Assembly (NCBI RefSeq): GCF_002736145.1
Contig: NZ_CP024160.1
Coordinates: 2,108,001-2,172,000, forward strand
Direction: 5' to 3'
Origin: Collinsella aerofaciens
GTDB taxonomy: Bacteria; Actinomycetota; Coriobacteriia; Coriobacteriales; Coriobacteriaceae
Length of the DNA: 64,000 nucleotides
A program made the position numbers and the translations under genes. The notes beneath the pieces are model-generated. The model had not been told where the DNA came from. It saw only the letters and a program-made list of their open reading frames with translations, and ran no database searches. This document shows positions 6,717-14,746 of this stretch, in pieces. The stretch's first letter is position 1. Every line of letters starts with the position of its first letter.

Positions 6717-9158
6717 GTGGCAGAGCGTCCGACATACAGGCTCAGGTTTCTCGATCCCAAAAAGCGCTTTCCGGCGATGCCCGAGCAGCCTGCGGGGCGC
6801 TCATATGGCGTGGTCTGGAAACTCTTTGGCGAGGACCAGCATGAATCTTGTTATGTCGTCGAATTCGTTGGCAAAAGTCATGTGTCGCTTTTGGGCTACG
6901 TAAGCGTTTCGGGTGAGGTGTACAAGGTGGACCGCCCCGTCTGCGAGGCTCCGCTGCCCAACGATCCCGACATGGAACTGGTCCTTGACGAGTCGGATTC
7001 CAGTATTGGTGAGATTATGGTAAGGGAAGCCAACGGTGCAATGCGCGCGTGTGCGCAAACTGCCGGCTCTCCCGAAGGCCCCATGCGCGAGCAGTCCGAC
7101 CACGAGACATGGAATTCGACCCGCGCCCTTCCTTACGGCGAGTTCATGGCCTCGATGTTCTTGCGCTACGTGATATTTGCCAACTCCGAAAGCGCTATTG
7201 TGAACACGGCGGACGCCGGCGGACTCGACGAGGGTATGCAAAACGTAGTCGACAAGATCAAGCTCGTAAAGTTGCCCGAGCCGGTCGAGGTGTTTTTGGG
7301 CTTTAACACGGCACCGCTCCCCGATGCTATCGAGACGCTGCTTTACCGCGTTGACCATGCCGAGAATCCGAGCGGTATCGAGCGCTATGCCGCCGCCCTT
7401 ATGAGCGAAATTGACTTGCCCCGCCTGCGCACCATCGCTGCCAAGTCCGAGATGAGCCTGGCTCGCATTGATCGCTCAAAGATTTTCTATCTCAATTTTG
7501 ATCGTAGCCTGCTGGACCAGGACGAGATTGACATGCTGCTTGCCGTCGAGTGCCGTCTCAACCGCCTCTCCGGCATCCTTGAGCGCATCGGGGCCGGATT
7601 GGTCCCTACGGCATCCTCGCCGAGCCTTGAGGGCTGCGCGCTCTTTGATGCGTGGCATATCGCCAAGACGACCAACGATGTTCCCCGACTGCTCGATACG
7701 GCTTCGAGCGATAACCCGTGGGGCAAGCCGGGTACGGTGGCTTGCCAGCCGGGCGGCGAGTGGGACGTGCGCACCCGTTTTGCGCGAATCGTTGAGGCGC
7801 TCAACGTGGTCACGCGGCTCGACTATACCTATCGGGCAAACGTTGCCGAGGGGATTATGCTCGTTCGGTTTGGGCAGTCTGTCGTTGATGCCATGCCGCA
7901 ACGTGAATACGACGCTCAGGATGACGCCTGGCGCGAGCTGGACGAGGACACGCGGGCGATCTGGGCCGCGGAGCACGATGCGCGCGTGGCACTCACGCTT
8001 GCGGCAGCGTGTTTTGCCGCGGGCACCTGCATCACGCGCTGCTATGTGCAGATTGCTGCTACCGACAGTGAGCAGGGCGAGCGCGTTGTCGCAACGTATT
8101 TCTTTGGGCGTGCGGCCTATCTGGCCGATTGCGTGCCTGTCGCCAAGGATCTTGAGAGCATGGACATGGACGATATGCCGTGCAAGCGTGTGCTTGAGGC
8201 GTATGAGTCAACCGCTCCGGAGACGATTGAGCCTGCGGAGGTTCATGCTCGTCCGCGTGATGACCATCGCACGCTGCCGCCGGCGCTGCGCAATCTGCTG
8301 CTTGCCGATACGGCTGACGAGTTGGAGGTCATGGAAGAGGACGACGACCCATACGTGGCCCGTGTTGTTGAATTGCGCGAGCAGGCAAAAGTCGACCGTA
8401 CAGGTGCTTTTGAAGGCTTTTCCCGTCTTGTCGAGGAGTTGGAGGCTAAGTGCGCCGTCGCCGAGCTTTTGGCGACAGGTCCGGTTCAAACGCAGTTTTG
8501 CGATAACCAGCTGGTGCGCATGGTGCTACCGGTGTTGGAAGAAGACCGCTCGGTGCGGATCCTTCGTGCGCCCGATGCGCTGTACTTTGCCCAGCACGAG
8601 ATTTGCAGCTTTTACGCCGAGCAAGAGGACTTTGAACGAGCACTGCCCGAGGTGCGCCATCTTTACGATCTGGCGCGCTCGTCCATGCAATCGCACTTTG
8701 CGCTCATCAACGTGCTTGCGCGTCTGGAGCGCTTTGACGAGATTATCGAGGTGGCGCGCCACGGCCTACGTATTGCCAGCGATCGTTCTGCAATTGGCTA
8801 CCTGTTCTACCGCTTGGCGTTTGCCTATTGGAATTGCGATCAGCTCGACCTGGCGCTGGCTTGTTACCGTCTGGTGCCGCGCGGTGAGGAATCGGGCAGC
8901 AGCGCGCTGGAAGAAATGCAGGGCCTTATGAACGAGATGGGCGTCAGCGAGCCTCCGACGTTCGAGGAAGCGGTCGAGACCATCCGCAAGGCTGGACTCG
9001 AGCTGCCGCCAGTGTCCGCCGTGACGAATCAGCTTGCAGATGCCGCTGTTCAACTGGTCGACAACGGCTTCTTTTTCCTGGCACGCGGTTGCATCTTCCA
9101 AATGTGGCGCACCATGGGCAACGACGAGCTCGGCTCCTTCAACCGCTCGCTGGGGTAG
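6717..9158 (+). CDS. Large TPR-like protein of unknown function, 813 aa
   Basis: The product starts at GTG 6717, preceded by AGGGTGA at 6704-6710. It is a soluble 813-residue protein without signal peptide or membrane segment. The N-terminal 100 residues look like a beta-rich domain (RLRFLDPKKRF, SYGVVWKLFGEDQ). The centre is helical. Residues about 620-730 show tetratricopeptide-type helices (FYAEQEDFERALPEVRHLY, ALINVLARLERFDEIIEVAR, FAYWNCDQLDLALACYRLV). The C-terminal part (NQLADAAVQLVDNGFFFLAR) continues the pattern. TPR segments usually bind partner proteins. I do not recognise the whole architecture; it may be restricted to Coriobacteriia. It is not obviously in an operon. Confidence 0.75.
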   Translation: MAERPTYRLRFLDPKKRFPAMPEQPAGRSYGVVWKLFGEDQHESCYVVEFVGKSHVSLLGYVSVSGEVYKVDRPVCEAPLPNDPDMELVLDESDSSIGEIMVREANGAMRACAQTAGSPEGPMREQSDHETWNSTRALPYGEFMASMFLRYVIFANSESAIVNTADAGGLDEGMQNVVDKIKLVKLPEPVEVFLGFNTAPLPDAIETLLYRVDHAENPSGIERYAAALMSEIDLPRLRTIAAKSEMSLARIDRSKIFYLNFDRSLLDQDEIDMLLAVECRLNRLSGILERIGAGLVPTASSPSLEGCALFDAWHIAKTTNDVPRLLDTASSDNPWGKPGTVACQPGGEWDVRTRFARIVEALNVVTRLDYTYRANVAEGIMLVRFGQSVVDAMPQREYDAQDDAWRELDEDTRAIWAAEHDARVALTLAAACFAAGTCITRCYVQIAATDSEQGERVVATYFFGRAAYLADCVPVAKDLESMDMDDMPCKRVLEAYESTAPETIEPAEVHARPRDDHRTLPPALRNLLLADTADELEVMEEDDDPYVARVVELREQAKVDRTGAFEGFSRLVEELEAKCAVAELLATGPVQTQFCDNQLVRMVLPVLEEDRSVRILRAPDALYFAQHEICSFYAEQEDFERALPEVRHLYDLARSSMQSHFALINVLARLERFDEIIEVARHGLRIASDRSAIGYLFYRLAFAYWNCDQLDLALACYRLVPRGEESGSSALEEMQGLMNEMGVSEPPTFEEAVETIRKAGLELPPVSAVTNQLADAAVQLVDNGFFFLARGCIFQMWRTMGNDELGSFNRSLG

Positions 9159-9207
9159 GCGAAGCCTCCAAGGAGGAAAGGATGCTAGGCAATTAGAAAA
9201 TTTCCTC

Positions 9208-9236
9208 TTGCCCATCCTTGGCTGTTTGGTTACTAT
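9208..9236 (+). promoter_or_regulatory. Promoter of tRNA-Ser
   Basis: TTGCCC (9208-9213) and TACTAT (9231-9236) are separated by 17 bases and end 14 bases before the tRNA. Confidence 0.7.
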
Positions 9237-9250
9237 AGAACGGCTGTTAC

Positions 9251-9341
9251 GGAGAGCTGACCGAGAGGCCGAAGGTGCTCGCCTGCTAAGCGAGTATGCC
9301 CCAAAAGGGCATCTGGGGTTCGAATCCCCAGCTCTCCGCCA
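9251..9341 (+). tRNA. tRNA-Ser (anticodon GCT)
   Basis: A 91-base class II tRNA: acceptor ggagagc / gctctcc, anticodon arm ctcgc-ctGCTaa-gcgag, a long variable arm (tgccccaaaagggca), T-arm ctggggttcgaatccccag, and encoded CCA (9339-9341). It reads AGC/AGU. Confidence 0.95.
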
Positions 9342-9355
9342 GTATGACTTGAAAG

Positions 9356-9383
9356 AAGGGTCCCATTTGGGGCCCTTTTTTGT
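9356..9383 (+). terminator. Terminator after tRNA-Ser
   Basis: The hairpin aagggtcc / ggggccctt (9356-9380) is followed by a run of T. It lies inside a larger inverted repeat formed by the tRNA T-arm (9316-9331) and 9398-9413. Confidence 0.8.
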
Positions 9384-9419
9384 GCGGAGAAAGGAGGCTG
9401 GGGATTCGAACCCTCAAAA

Positions 9420-9449
9420 AAAGGAGGCATCCTTTCGGACGCCTCCTTT
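9420..9449 (-). terminator. Terminator of the minus-strand carboxypeptidase gene
   Basis: aaaggaggc (9420-9428) pairs with gcctccttt (9441-9449). On the minus strand the stem is followed by a run of eight T, so it should stop transcription arriving from 9474. Confidence 0.8.
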
Positions 9450-9473
9450 CAGTGGGCTTATTATTCTTGCGCC

Positions 9474-10814
9474 CTACACCTCGGGCGCCTTGGCGACGGT
9501 CTCGCTTTCTGCCGTGAGTGGGCGGTTGTCGATGCGACGGCCCAAGCGATCGAGCTTCACGAGCAGCCATTCAATGGGATTCGGCCCTGCGCCTTCCTCG
9601 TCGGCAACTAGGTCCATGACGGCGATCTTGGTGCCGTCCTGCTTGAGCGTGACGCTACCCACCTTGTCGCCCACATGCACCGTGCCCGAAAGATCGTCGT
9701 AGCTAACCTTTTCGGTCACCTCGCCGGCAAGGGAAAACACGGTCGCTTGCGCCGTGGGATCGGCGAGTGTGGCGTCGATCGTCTTATCCGTCCAGTCGGT
9801 TTGGCCAATGCGCGCCATAAGCGGGTTGCCGTTGGCGGTCTTTTCCTGTGTGTTGGCGATTGCGACCGTCACCTTGTGGCCGTAGTACCAGTTGGCAAGG
9901 GTGGCGGTATCGGTAAAGCGCTGGTCGGTGGTGGTGGAGTTCAAAACGACGGTGTAGATCTCGTCGCCGTCGCGGTTGTAGGCGCTCGTGAAGCAGTAGC
10001 CCGCGTCGTCGGTGGTGCCGGTCTTGCCGCCAATGTTGCCATCTTGGCCCAGCAAATAGTTATGCGTGTCCATGGAATGCGAATGGTCGGTGCCGTCGGC
10101 GCCCGTGACCTCGATCCAGGAATCCTCGCTCGCTACGACCTCGCGGATCGTGTCGTTTTTCATGGCCTCCTGCATCATCAGCGCCACGTCATGTGCGGTT
10201 GAGTGCATATCGCCAGCCCACTCATCAAAGTCCAGACCATGCGGGTTTTCAAAAAGCGTACCGGTGCAGCCGAGCTTCTTAGCGCGCTCGTTCATGGCCT
10301 TCACAAATGTGGCCTCGGCGTCTTTGGTCTTAGGGTCGATCTTCTTGCCCACATATTCGGCGAGCACGATGGCGGCGTCGTTGCCCGAGGGAATCATCAG
10401 GCCGCGCAGTGCCTGCTCCACGGTAAGCTCGTCGCCTTCGAGCAAGCCGGCGGTCGAATTACCCACGGTGGCTGCGGCGTTGCTTACCGTGACCTTCTCG
10501 TCCATCTTGCAATTCTCGACGGTTAGGATCGCGGTCATGACCTTGGTGATCGAGGCGATCTTGACCTGCTCATCGGCGCCACGGGCATAGTAGACGGTGC
10601 CGTCTTTGCCCATGACGAGGGCATTGGTCGCATCGATATCGGGCAGGTTTTCGGCCGTGATGCCGCGCGCATCGGCGGTTTTGCCGCAAACATTGTCGGT
10701 CGTGAGCACTTGGGCGCCGGCGACGGTGGGCACGCCAGCGGCAAGGGCGATAGCGCAGACAAAGCCGGCGGCAAGCTGGGCTGAGCGCTTTGCAAAAGAG
10801 GTGAGGGACTTCAC
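9474..10814 (-). CDS. Serine-type D-Ala-D-Ala carboxypeptidase (PBP5/DacF family)
   Basis: Minus-strand product of 446 residues if GTG at 10814 is used. That start leaves a signal peptide (KSLTSFAKRSAQLAAGFVC, cleavage probably near AGAQ) and lies about 40 bases after a good -10 (tatact). The frame extends upstream to 10925, with an alternative ATG at 10883. The three active-site motifs are present: SITK at residues 88-91, SGN at 143-145, and KTGT after the GG of IGG. A C-terminal beta-rich domain precedes an amphipathic end (PIEWLLVKLDRLGRRI) that may bind the membrane. The enzyme trims the terminal D-Ala from peptidoglycan pentapeptides. It diverges from a VanRS-like sensor system. Confidence 0.88.
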   Translation of the reverse strand: MKSLTSFAKRSAQLAAGFVCAIALAAGVPTVAGAQVLTTDNVCGKTADARGITAENLPDIDATNALVMGKDGTVYYARGADEQVKIASITKVMTAILTVENCKMDEKVTVSNAAATVGNSTAGLLEGDELTVEQALRGLMIPSGNDAAIVLAEYVGKKIDPKTKDAEATFVKAMNERAKKLGCTGTLFENPHGLDFDEWAGDMHSTAHDVALMMQEAMKNDTIREVVASEDSWIEVTGADGTDHSHSMDTHNYLLGQDGNIGGKTGTTDDAGYCFTSAYNRDGDEIYTVVLNSTTTDQRFTDTATLANWYYGHKVTVAIANTQEKTANGNPLMARIGQTDWTDKTIDATLADPTAQATVFSLAGEVTEKVSYDDLSGTVHVGDKVGSVTLKQDGTKIAVMDLVADEEGAGPNPIEWLLVKLDRLGRRIDNRPLTAESETVAKAPEV

Positions 10815-11011
10815 GGATTTCGCTTTCGACGGGATGGTCTCTTCTGGAACTAGAGTATATCGTTTGCCGGCGTCGGCGATCATCGCGTGCGTGCGTGGCC
10901 CACATCCGCGCCCGAACGGGCACAAGGGTGCTTAAGGCCGACTTAATCACCCACGCTTGTTGTGTGTGGCATGCGTCGCCTCGGGCATAATGGAGCGCGA
11001 GAGGAGCACGC

Positions 11012-11707
11012 ATGAACGAGCGCATTTTGGTAGTTGATGACGAAAAGGCCATCGCCGACTTGGTTGGTATCTACCTTACAAAAGAGGGCTTTGATGTCCA
11101 GATTGCCTATAGCGGGGCCGATGCCGCCAAGGCAATCTTGGAGCAGGAGTTCGATCTGGCGCTGCTGGATGTCATGCTGCCCGATATCGATGGGTTTGAG
11201 CTGCTGCGTACAATCCGTTCCAGCCATACCTATCCCGTGATCATGCTGACGGCGCGCGATGCCCAGCAAGACAAGATCGAGGGCCTTTCGCTTGGCGCGG
11301 ACGATTACGTGGTTAAGCCGTTCCGTCCGCTGGAGCTCATCGCGCGCGTGCACGCTCAACTTCGCCGCTACACCAGCTACGGTAGCCGTGCACAGGCGGC
11401 CGAGTCGCCGACCATTCAGCTCGACGGCCTGGAGATCAACCGCGATGCTCGTTCCGTGACAGTGGACGGTTCACCGGTTCGCCTCACGCCCATCGAGTAT
11501 TCCATCTTGCTGTATCTGGTCGAGCATCGCGGCAGCGTGGCGGCCGTGGAGGACCTGTTCCGCGCGGTGTGGAACGAGGACTTTATGCCCGGCTCCAACA
11601 ATACGGTGATGGTGCACATTCGCCACCTGCGCGAAAAGATCGGCGACGACGCACAAAAGCCGCGCTTTATCAAAAACGTCTGGGGCGTCGGCTACATAAT
11701 CGAATAG
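11012..11707 (+). CDS. OmpR-family response regulator (VanR-like)
   Basis: A 231-residue regulator. The receiver domain (about 1-120) has the acidic pair DD at 9-10, the phosphoacceptor Asp53 (LLDVMLPDIDG) and the conserved Lys in VVKPFRP. The C-terminal winged helix (about 130-231) ends with FIKNVWGVGYIIE. AGAGGAG precedes ATG 11012. The sensor gene starts 25 bases after its stop, so the two form a pair. The closest functional comparison from the kinase sequence is VanRS, which senses glycopeptides in enterococci; the ligand here is unknown. Confidence 0.92.
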   Translation: MNERILVVDDEKAIADLVGIYLTKEGFDVQIAYSGADAAKAILEQEFDLALLDVMLPDIDGFELLRTIRSSHTYPVIMLTARDAQQDKIEGLSLGADDYVVKPFRPLELIARVHAQLRRYTSYGSRAQAAESPTIQLDGLEINRDARSVTVDGSPVRLTPIEYSILLYLVEHRGSVAAVEDLFRAVWNEDFMPGSNNTVMVHIRHLREKIGDDAQKPRFIKNVWGVGYIIE

Positions 11708-11732
11708 CGCCTTTGATGGTGGGGAAGTGGAT

Positions 11733-12971
11733 ATGACAAAAGACGATAGGCAGGCATTCGAGGTGCCCGATCGACTCTTTGAATACGTGAGGTCGGTCGT
11801 CGACAACCGCGCGCTTGCAACGGTGCTGCTCTTTTTGCTGAGCCTGCTGCTGATTGGCATCGATAACATCGCCGGAATCTTGGCGGTGCTGCTTATCGGC
11901 TTTTTGCTGATCGATCGATTTGAGATCGTTCGCCGCTGCGTGGTGATTGGCGGCGCCGCGTGGGCCATGACGTTGGCGATTGGCGCCATGGCGCTCGGCG
12001 GCATTGAAGGGCCGGTGCTGTTCGATGCCGGCTTTGTATTCAACATGCTTGGCTTTGTGCTGGCGCTTGCCGTGTGCGTGCTGTTCTTGTGCGGCCGCGC
12101 CCTGTACTACCAGGGCTACGAGCAGGGCGAGCAGCATGCCGATTGTGTGCTGGCCGCTCGTATTCAAGATCGCCTGATCGATCACCCCGACACCTGGGAC
12201 AACATTGACGGCGACTTCTTGGAGGTCGAGGGCGCCCTTAACCGCGTGCGTGACCGTGAGCACAAGGTGCAGCAAGCTCTGCGTGACGAGTCTCATCGCA
12301 AGGACGATTTGGTCACGTACTTGGCACATGACCTACGCACCCCGCTTGCCAGTGTGGTGGGCTATCTTTCGCTGCTGCAAGAGGCTCCCGAGCTGCCGGT
12401 TGAGCAACGTGCGCACTTTACGGGCGTGGCGCTCGACAAGGCGCACCGGCTCGATGCACTCATCGAAGAGTTCTTCGATATCACGCGCTTTGACTTCCAC
12501 GATATCGTGCTCACGCGCGGCTATGTTGATCTGGGGTTGCTGCTGGCTCAGGTGGCTGACGAGTTCTATCCCATCCTCAACGAGCAGCATAAGGAAGCCC
12601 AAGTTGATATTCGCGAGGACCTGACGGTGCTCGTGGATGGCGACAAGATGGCTCGCGTGTTCAACAACATCATGAAAAACGCCGTTGCCTATAGCTATGA
12701 GGGCTCGACCATCACGATCGAGGCCAGACGCCGGGACGGCGGTGGCGTGCGCGTGCGCTTTATCAATCAGGGCGATCCCATCCCTGAGGCAAAGCTCAAG
12801 GTGATCTTTGAGAAGTTCTATCGCCTGGATGCGGCGCGTGCGACCAATCGCGGCGGCGCTGGACTGGGGCTTGCCATCGCCAAGGAGATCGTATGCGCGC
12901 ACGGCGGTACCGTTGCATGTGAATCGACGCCCGAACACACGATATTCACCATCGAGCTGCCCGCCGCATAG
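11733..12971 (+). CDS. Membrane histidine kinase (VanS-like)
   Basis: A 412-residue kinase starting at ATG 11733, behind GGTGGGGA. There are four predicted membrane spans in two pairs (about 27-60 and 72-124) with very short outer loops. This suggests sensing within the membrane. The dimerisation domain carries His199 in YLAHDLRTPLASVVGYLSLL, which is strikingly like VanS. The ATPase domain shows the N box (NNIMKNAVAYS) and the G box (GGAGLGLAIAKEI). No D-Ala-D-Lac ligase or vanX-type gene is nearby, so resistance should not be inferred. The likely output is cell-wall control, perhaps including the divergent carboxypeptidase. Confidence 0.9.
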   Translation: MTKDDRQAFEVPDRLFEYVRSVVDNRALATVLLFLLSLLLIGIDNIAGILAVLLIGFLLIDRFEIVRRCVVIGGAAWAMTLAIGAMALGGIEGPVLFDAGFVFNMLGFVLALAVCVLFLCGRALYYQGYEQGEQHADCVLAARIQDRLIDHPDTWDNIDGDFLEVEGALNRVRDREHKVQQALRDESHRKDDLVTYLAHDLRTPLASVVGYLSLLQEAPELPVEQRAHFTGVALDKAHRLDALIEEFFDITRFDFHDIVLTRGYVDLGLLLAQVADEFYPILNEQHKEAQVDIREDLTVLVDGDKMARVFNNIMKNAVAYSYEGSTITIEARRRDGGGVRVRFINQGDPIPEAKLKVIFEKFYRLDAARATNRGGAGLGLAIAKEIVCAHGGTVACESTPEHTIFTIELPAA

Positions 12972-13074
12972 CCAGTGTGCCCTTACAAACACTTGACAAT
13001 GCGCTCACGTGCATATGAGCCGCGATTCCTACTATCGATACTGCTGAATTGATATCGATGTGGAGGTATGCGGT

Positions 13075-13950
13075 ATGACGGCTGCTGCGGCTGTGGAGCC
13101 CACGGAGCTTGAAGAACTCATGAAAGCGCAGGCCGAGGCCGCGCACGAGCGCGAGGTTGGGGATGCGACTCGCCCCACGGCAGAGGATCTTGCCGCCTCG
13201 CCGACGCGAATCGATGTTGAGGGCCTCGACCTGTTCTATGGCGACCACCATGCGCTCAAGGACGTGAATATCAAGATCCGCGACAAGCAGATTACCTCGT
13301 TCATCGGGCCTTCGGGCTGCGGAAAGTCCACGTTGCTGCGCTGCTTTAACCGCATGAACGACGGCATCAAGGACTGCCGAATCGAGGGCAAGATTGCGCT
13401 CGATGGTCAAGATATCCTGGGCGACTACGACATCTGCCGCCTTCGCCAGCGCGTGGGCATGGTGTTCCAGCGCCCCAACCCGTTTCCCATGAGCATCTAC
13501 GACAACGTCGCCTACGGTCCTCGCGGAATGGGAGTGCGCGATCGCGTCGTGCTCGACGAGCTGGTCGAAGACTCCCTGCGACGCGCCGCCCTGTGGGACG
13601 AGGCCAAGGACAAGCTCAAAGAGTCGGGTCTGGGTCTTTCGGGCGGCCAGCAGCAGCGTCTGTGCATCGCCCGCGCACTTGCCGTGCAGCCCGACATTCT
13701 GCTGATGGACGAGCCGACCTCGGCACTCGATCCTGTGTCGACGCTGGTGGTGGAGCAGCTGGCCTGCGAGCTCAAAGAGACCTGCACGCTCGTGGTCGTT
13801 ACGCACAATATGCAGCAGGCGGCGCGTATCTCCGATTCGGTCGCATTCTTTTTGCTGGGTGAGCTGGTGGAGCACGCGCCCACCGCGCAACTCTTCAAGA
13901 ATCCGACCGATCCGCGCACGGCGGATTATTTGACGGGGCGTTTTGGCTGA
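13075..13950 (+). CDS. pstB: Phosphate ABC transporter ATP-binding protein PstB
   Basis: A 291-residue ATPase starting at ATG 13075 with GGAGG eight bases upstream. Walker A is GPSGCGKST (78-86), the PstB-type signature follows (FNRMND, then [16 protein letters not shown]), the ABC signature is LSGGQQQR and Walker B is [12 protein letters not shown]. It powers high-affinity phosphate uptake through PstCA. The first 45 residues, rich in Ala and Glu, are an extension not found in most PstB proteins. The pstS, pstC, pstA and phoU genes are not adjacent, but a PhoB/PhoR-like pair follows directly. TTGACA at 12994-12999 may be its -35. Confidence 0.93.
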   Translation: MTAAAAVEPTELEELMKAQAEAAHEREVGDATRPTAEDLAASPTRIDVEGLDLFYGDHHALKDVNIKIRDKQITSFIGPSGCGKSTLLRCFNRMNDGIKDCRIEGKIALDGQDILGDYDICRLRQRVGMVFQRPNPFPMSIYDNVAYGPRGMGVRDRVVLDELVEDSLRRAALWDEAKDKLKESGLGLSGGQQQRLCIARALAVQPDILLMDEPTSALDPVSTLVVEQLACELKETCTLVVVTHNMQQAARISDSVAFFLLGELVEHAPTAQLFKNPTDPRTADYLTGRFG

Positions 13951-13960
13951 TACCATCTAG

Positions 13961-13974
13961 TAAAGGTACCTTTA
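13961..13974. promoter_or_regulatory. 14-bp perfect palindrome upstream of PhoB-like gene
   Basis: taaaggtaccttta is a perfect palindrome placed 40 bases before the response-regulator start and 10 bases after the pstB stop. It could be an operator of the regulator itself or of another dimeric factor. Confidence 0.5.
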
Positions 13975-14014
13975 GGGTTAAGATGCGGTCATGCCGGCCG
14001 CAAAGGGGTTCAAC

Positions 14015-14743
14015 ATGATCTATTACGTCGAGGACGATGACAACATCAGGGATTTGACGGTCTATGCGCTGCGCAAGCAGGGGATTGAGGCCGAAGGCTT
14101 TTCGTGCGACGGTGAGTTTAAGGCTGCCGTGGCGCGACGGGTACCCGATGCCGTCCTGCTCGACATCATGCTGCCCGATACCGATGGCTTGGCGATTATG
14201 CGTCGACTGCGTGCCGATCGCCTGACGGCGACGGTGCCCATCATGATGCTTACCGCCAAGGATACCGAGCTCGACAAGGTGATGGCGCTCGATGGCGGTG
14301 CCGACGATTACCTGACTAAGCCGTTTTCGCTCATGGAGCTCGCCAGCCGCTGCCGCGCACTGCTGCGTCGCGGCGGCATGGTCAAACAGGCAAGCGATGT
14401 GCTCAGCGTGGGCGACATCGTGCTCTCGCCCAGCCATCGTGAGGTGACTGTTGCCGGCGAGTCGCTTAAGCTCACCCTGCGCGAGTTCGACCTGCTCGAG
14501 TACCTCATGCGCAAGCCCGGCGTGGTCTTTACCCGCGAGTCGTTGCTGCAGAGCGTGTGGGGCTGGGACTTCGACGGCGGTTCGCGCACCGTTGACGTGC
14601 ACGTGCAGACGCTTCGCCAAAAACTGGGCGAGCATGCCAGCGCCATCGAGACCGTGCGCGGCGTGGGCTACCGCTTGGCCGAGCCTTCTGCCGGTGATGG
14701 TGCCGAAGGTGACGACACCGCGGCCACCGCATCGGAGGAGTAA
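14015..14743 (+). CDS. OmpR/PhoB-family response regulator
   Basis: A 242-residue regulator starting at ATG 14015 behind AAAGGGG. The receiver shows the acidic cluster EDDD (6-9), Asp50 (LLDIMLPDTDG) and TKPFS; the C-terminal winged helix contains FTRESLLQSVWGWDFDGGSR and RQKLGE. A Glu/Ala-rich tail of about 20 residues follows. The position after pstB and before a PhoR-like kinase suggests control of phosphate starvation genes. Only three bases separate its stop from the kinase start. Confidence 0.88.
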   Translation: MIYYVEDDDNIRDLTVYALRKQGIEAEGFSCDGEFKAAVARRVPDAVLLDIMLPDTDGLAIMRRLRADRLTATVPIMMLTAKDTELDKVMALDGGADDYLTKPFSLMELASRCRALLRRGGMVKQASDVLSVGDIVLSPSHREVTVAGESLKLTLREFDLLEYLMRKPGVVFTRESLLQSVWGWDFDGGSRTVDVHVQTLRQKLGEHASAIETVRGVGYRLAEPSAGDGAEGDDTAATASEE

Positions 14744-14746
14744 CCC

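Noticed and set aside
9474..12971. Vancomycin resistance cluster
   Set aside because: Only the sensor pair and a PBP5-type carboxypeptidase are present; no ligase, dehydrogenase or dipeptidase gene is nearby.
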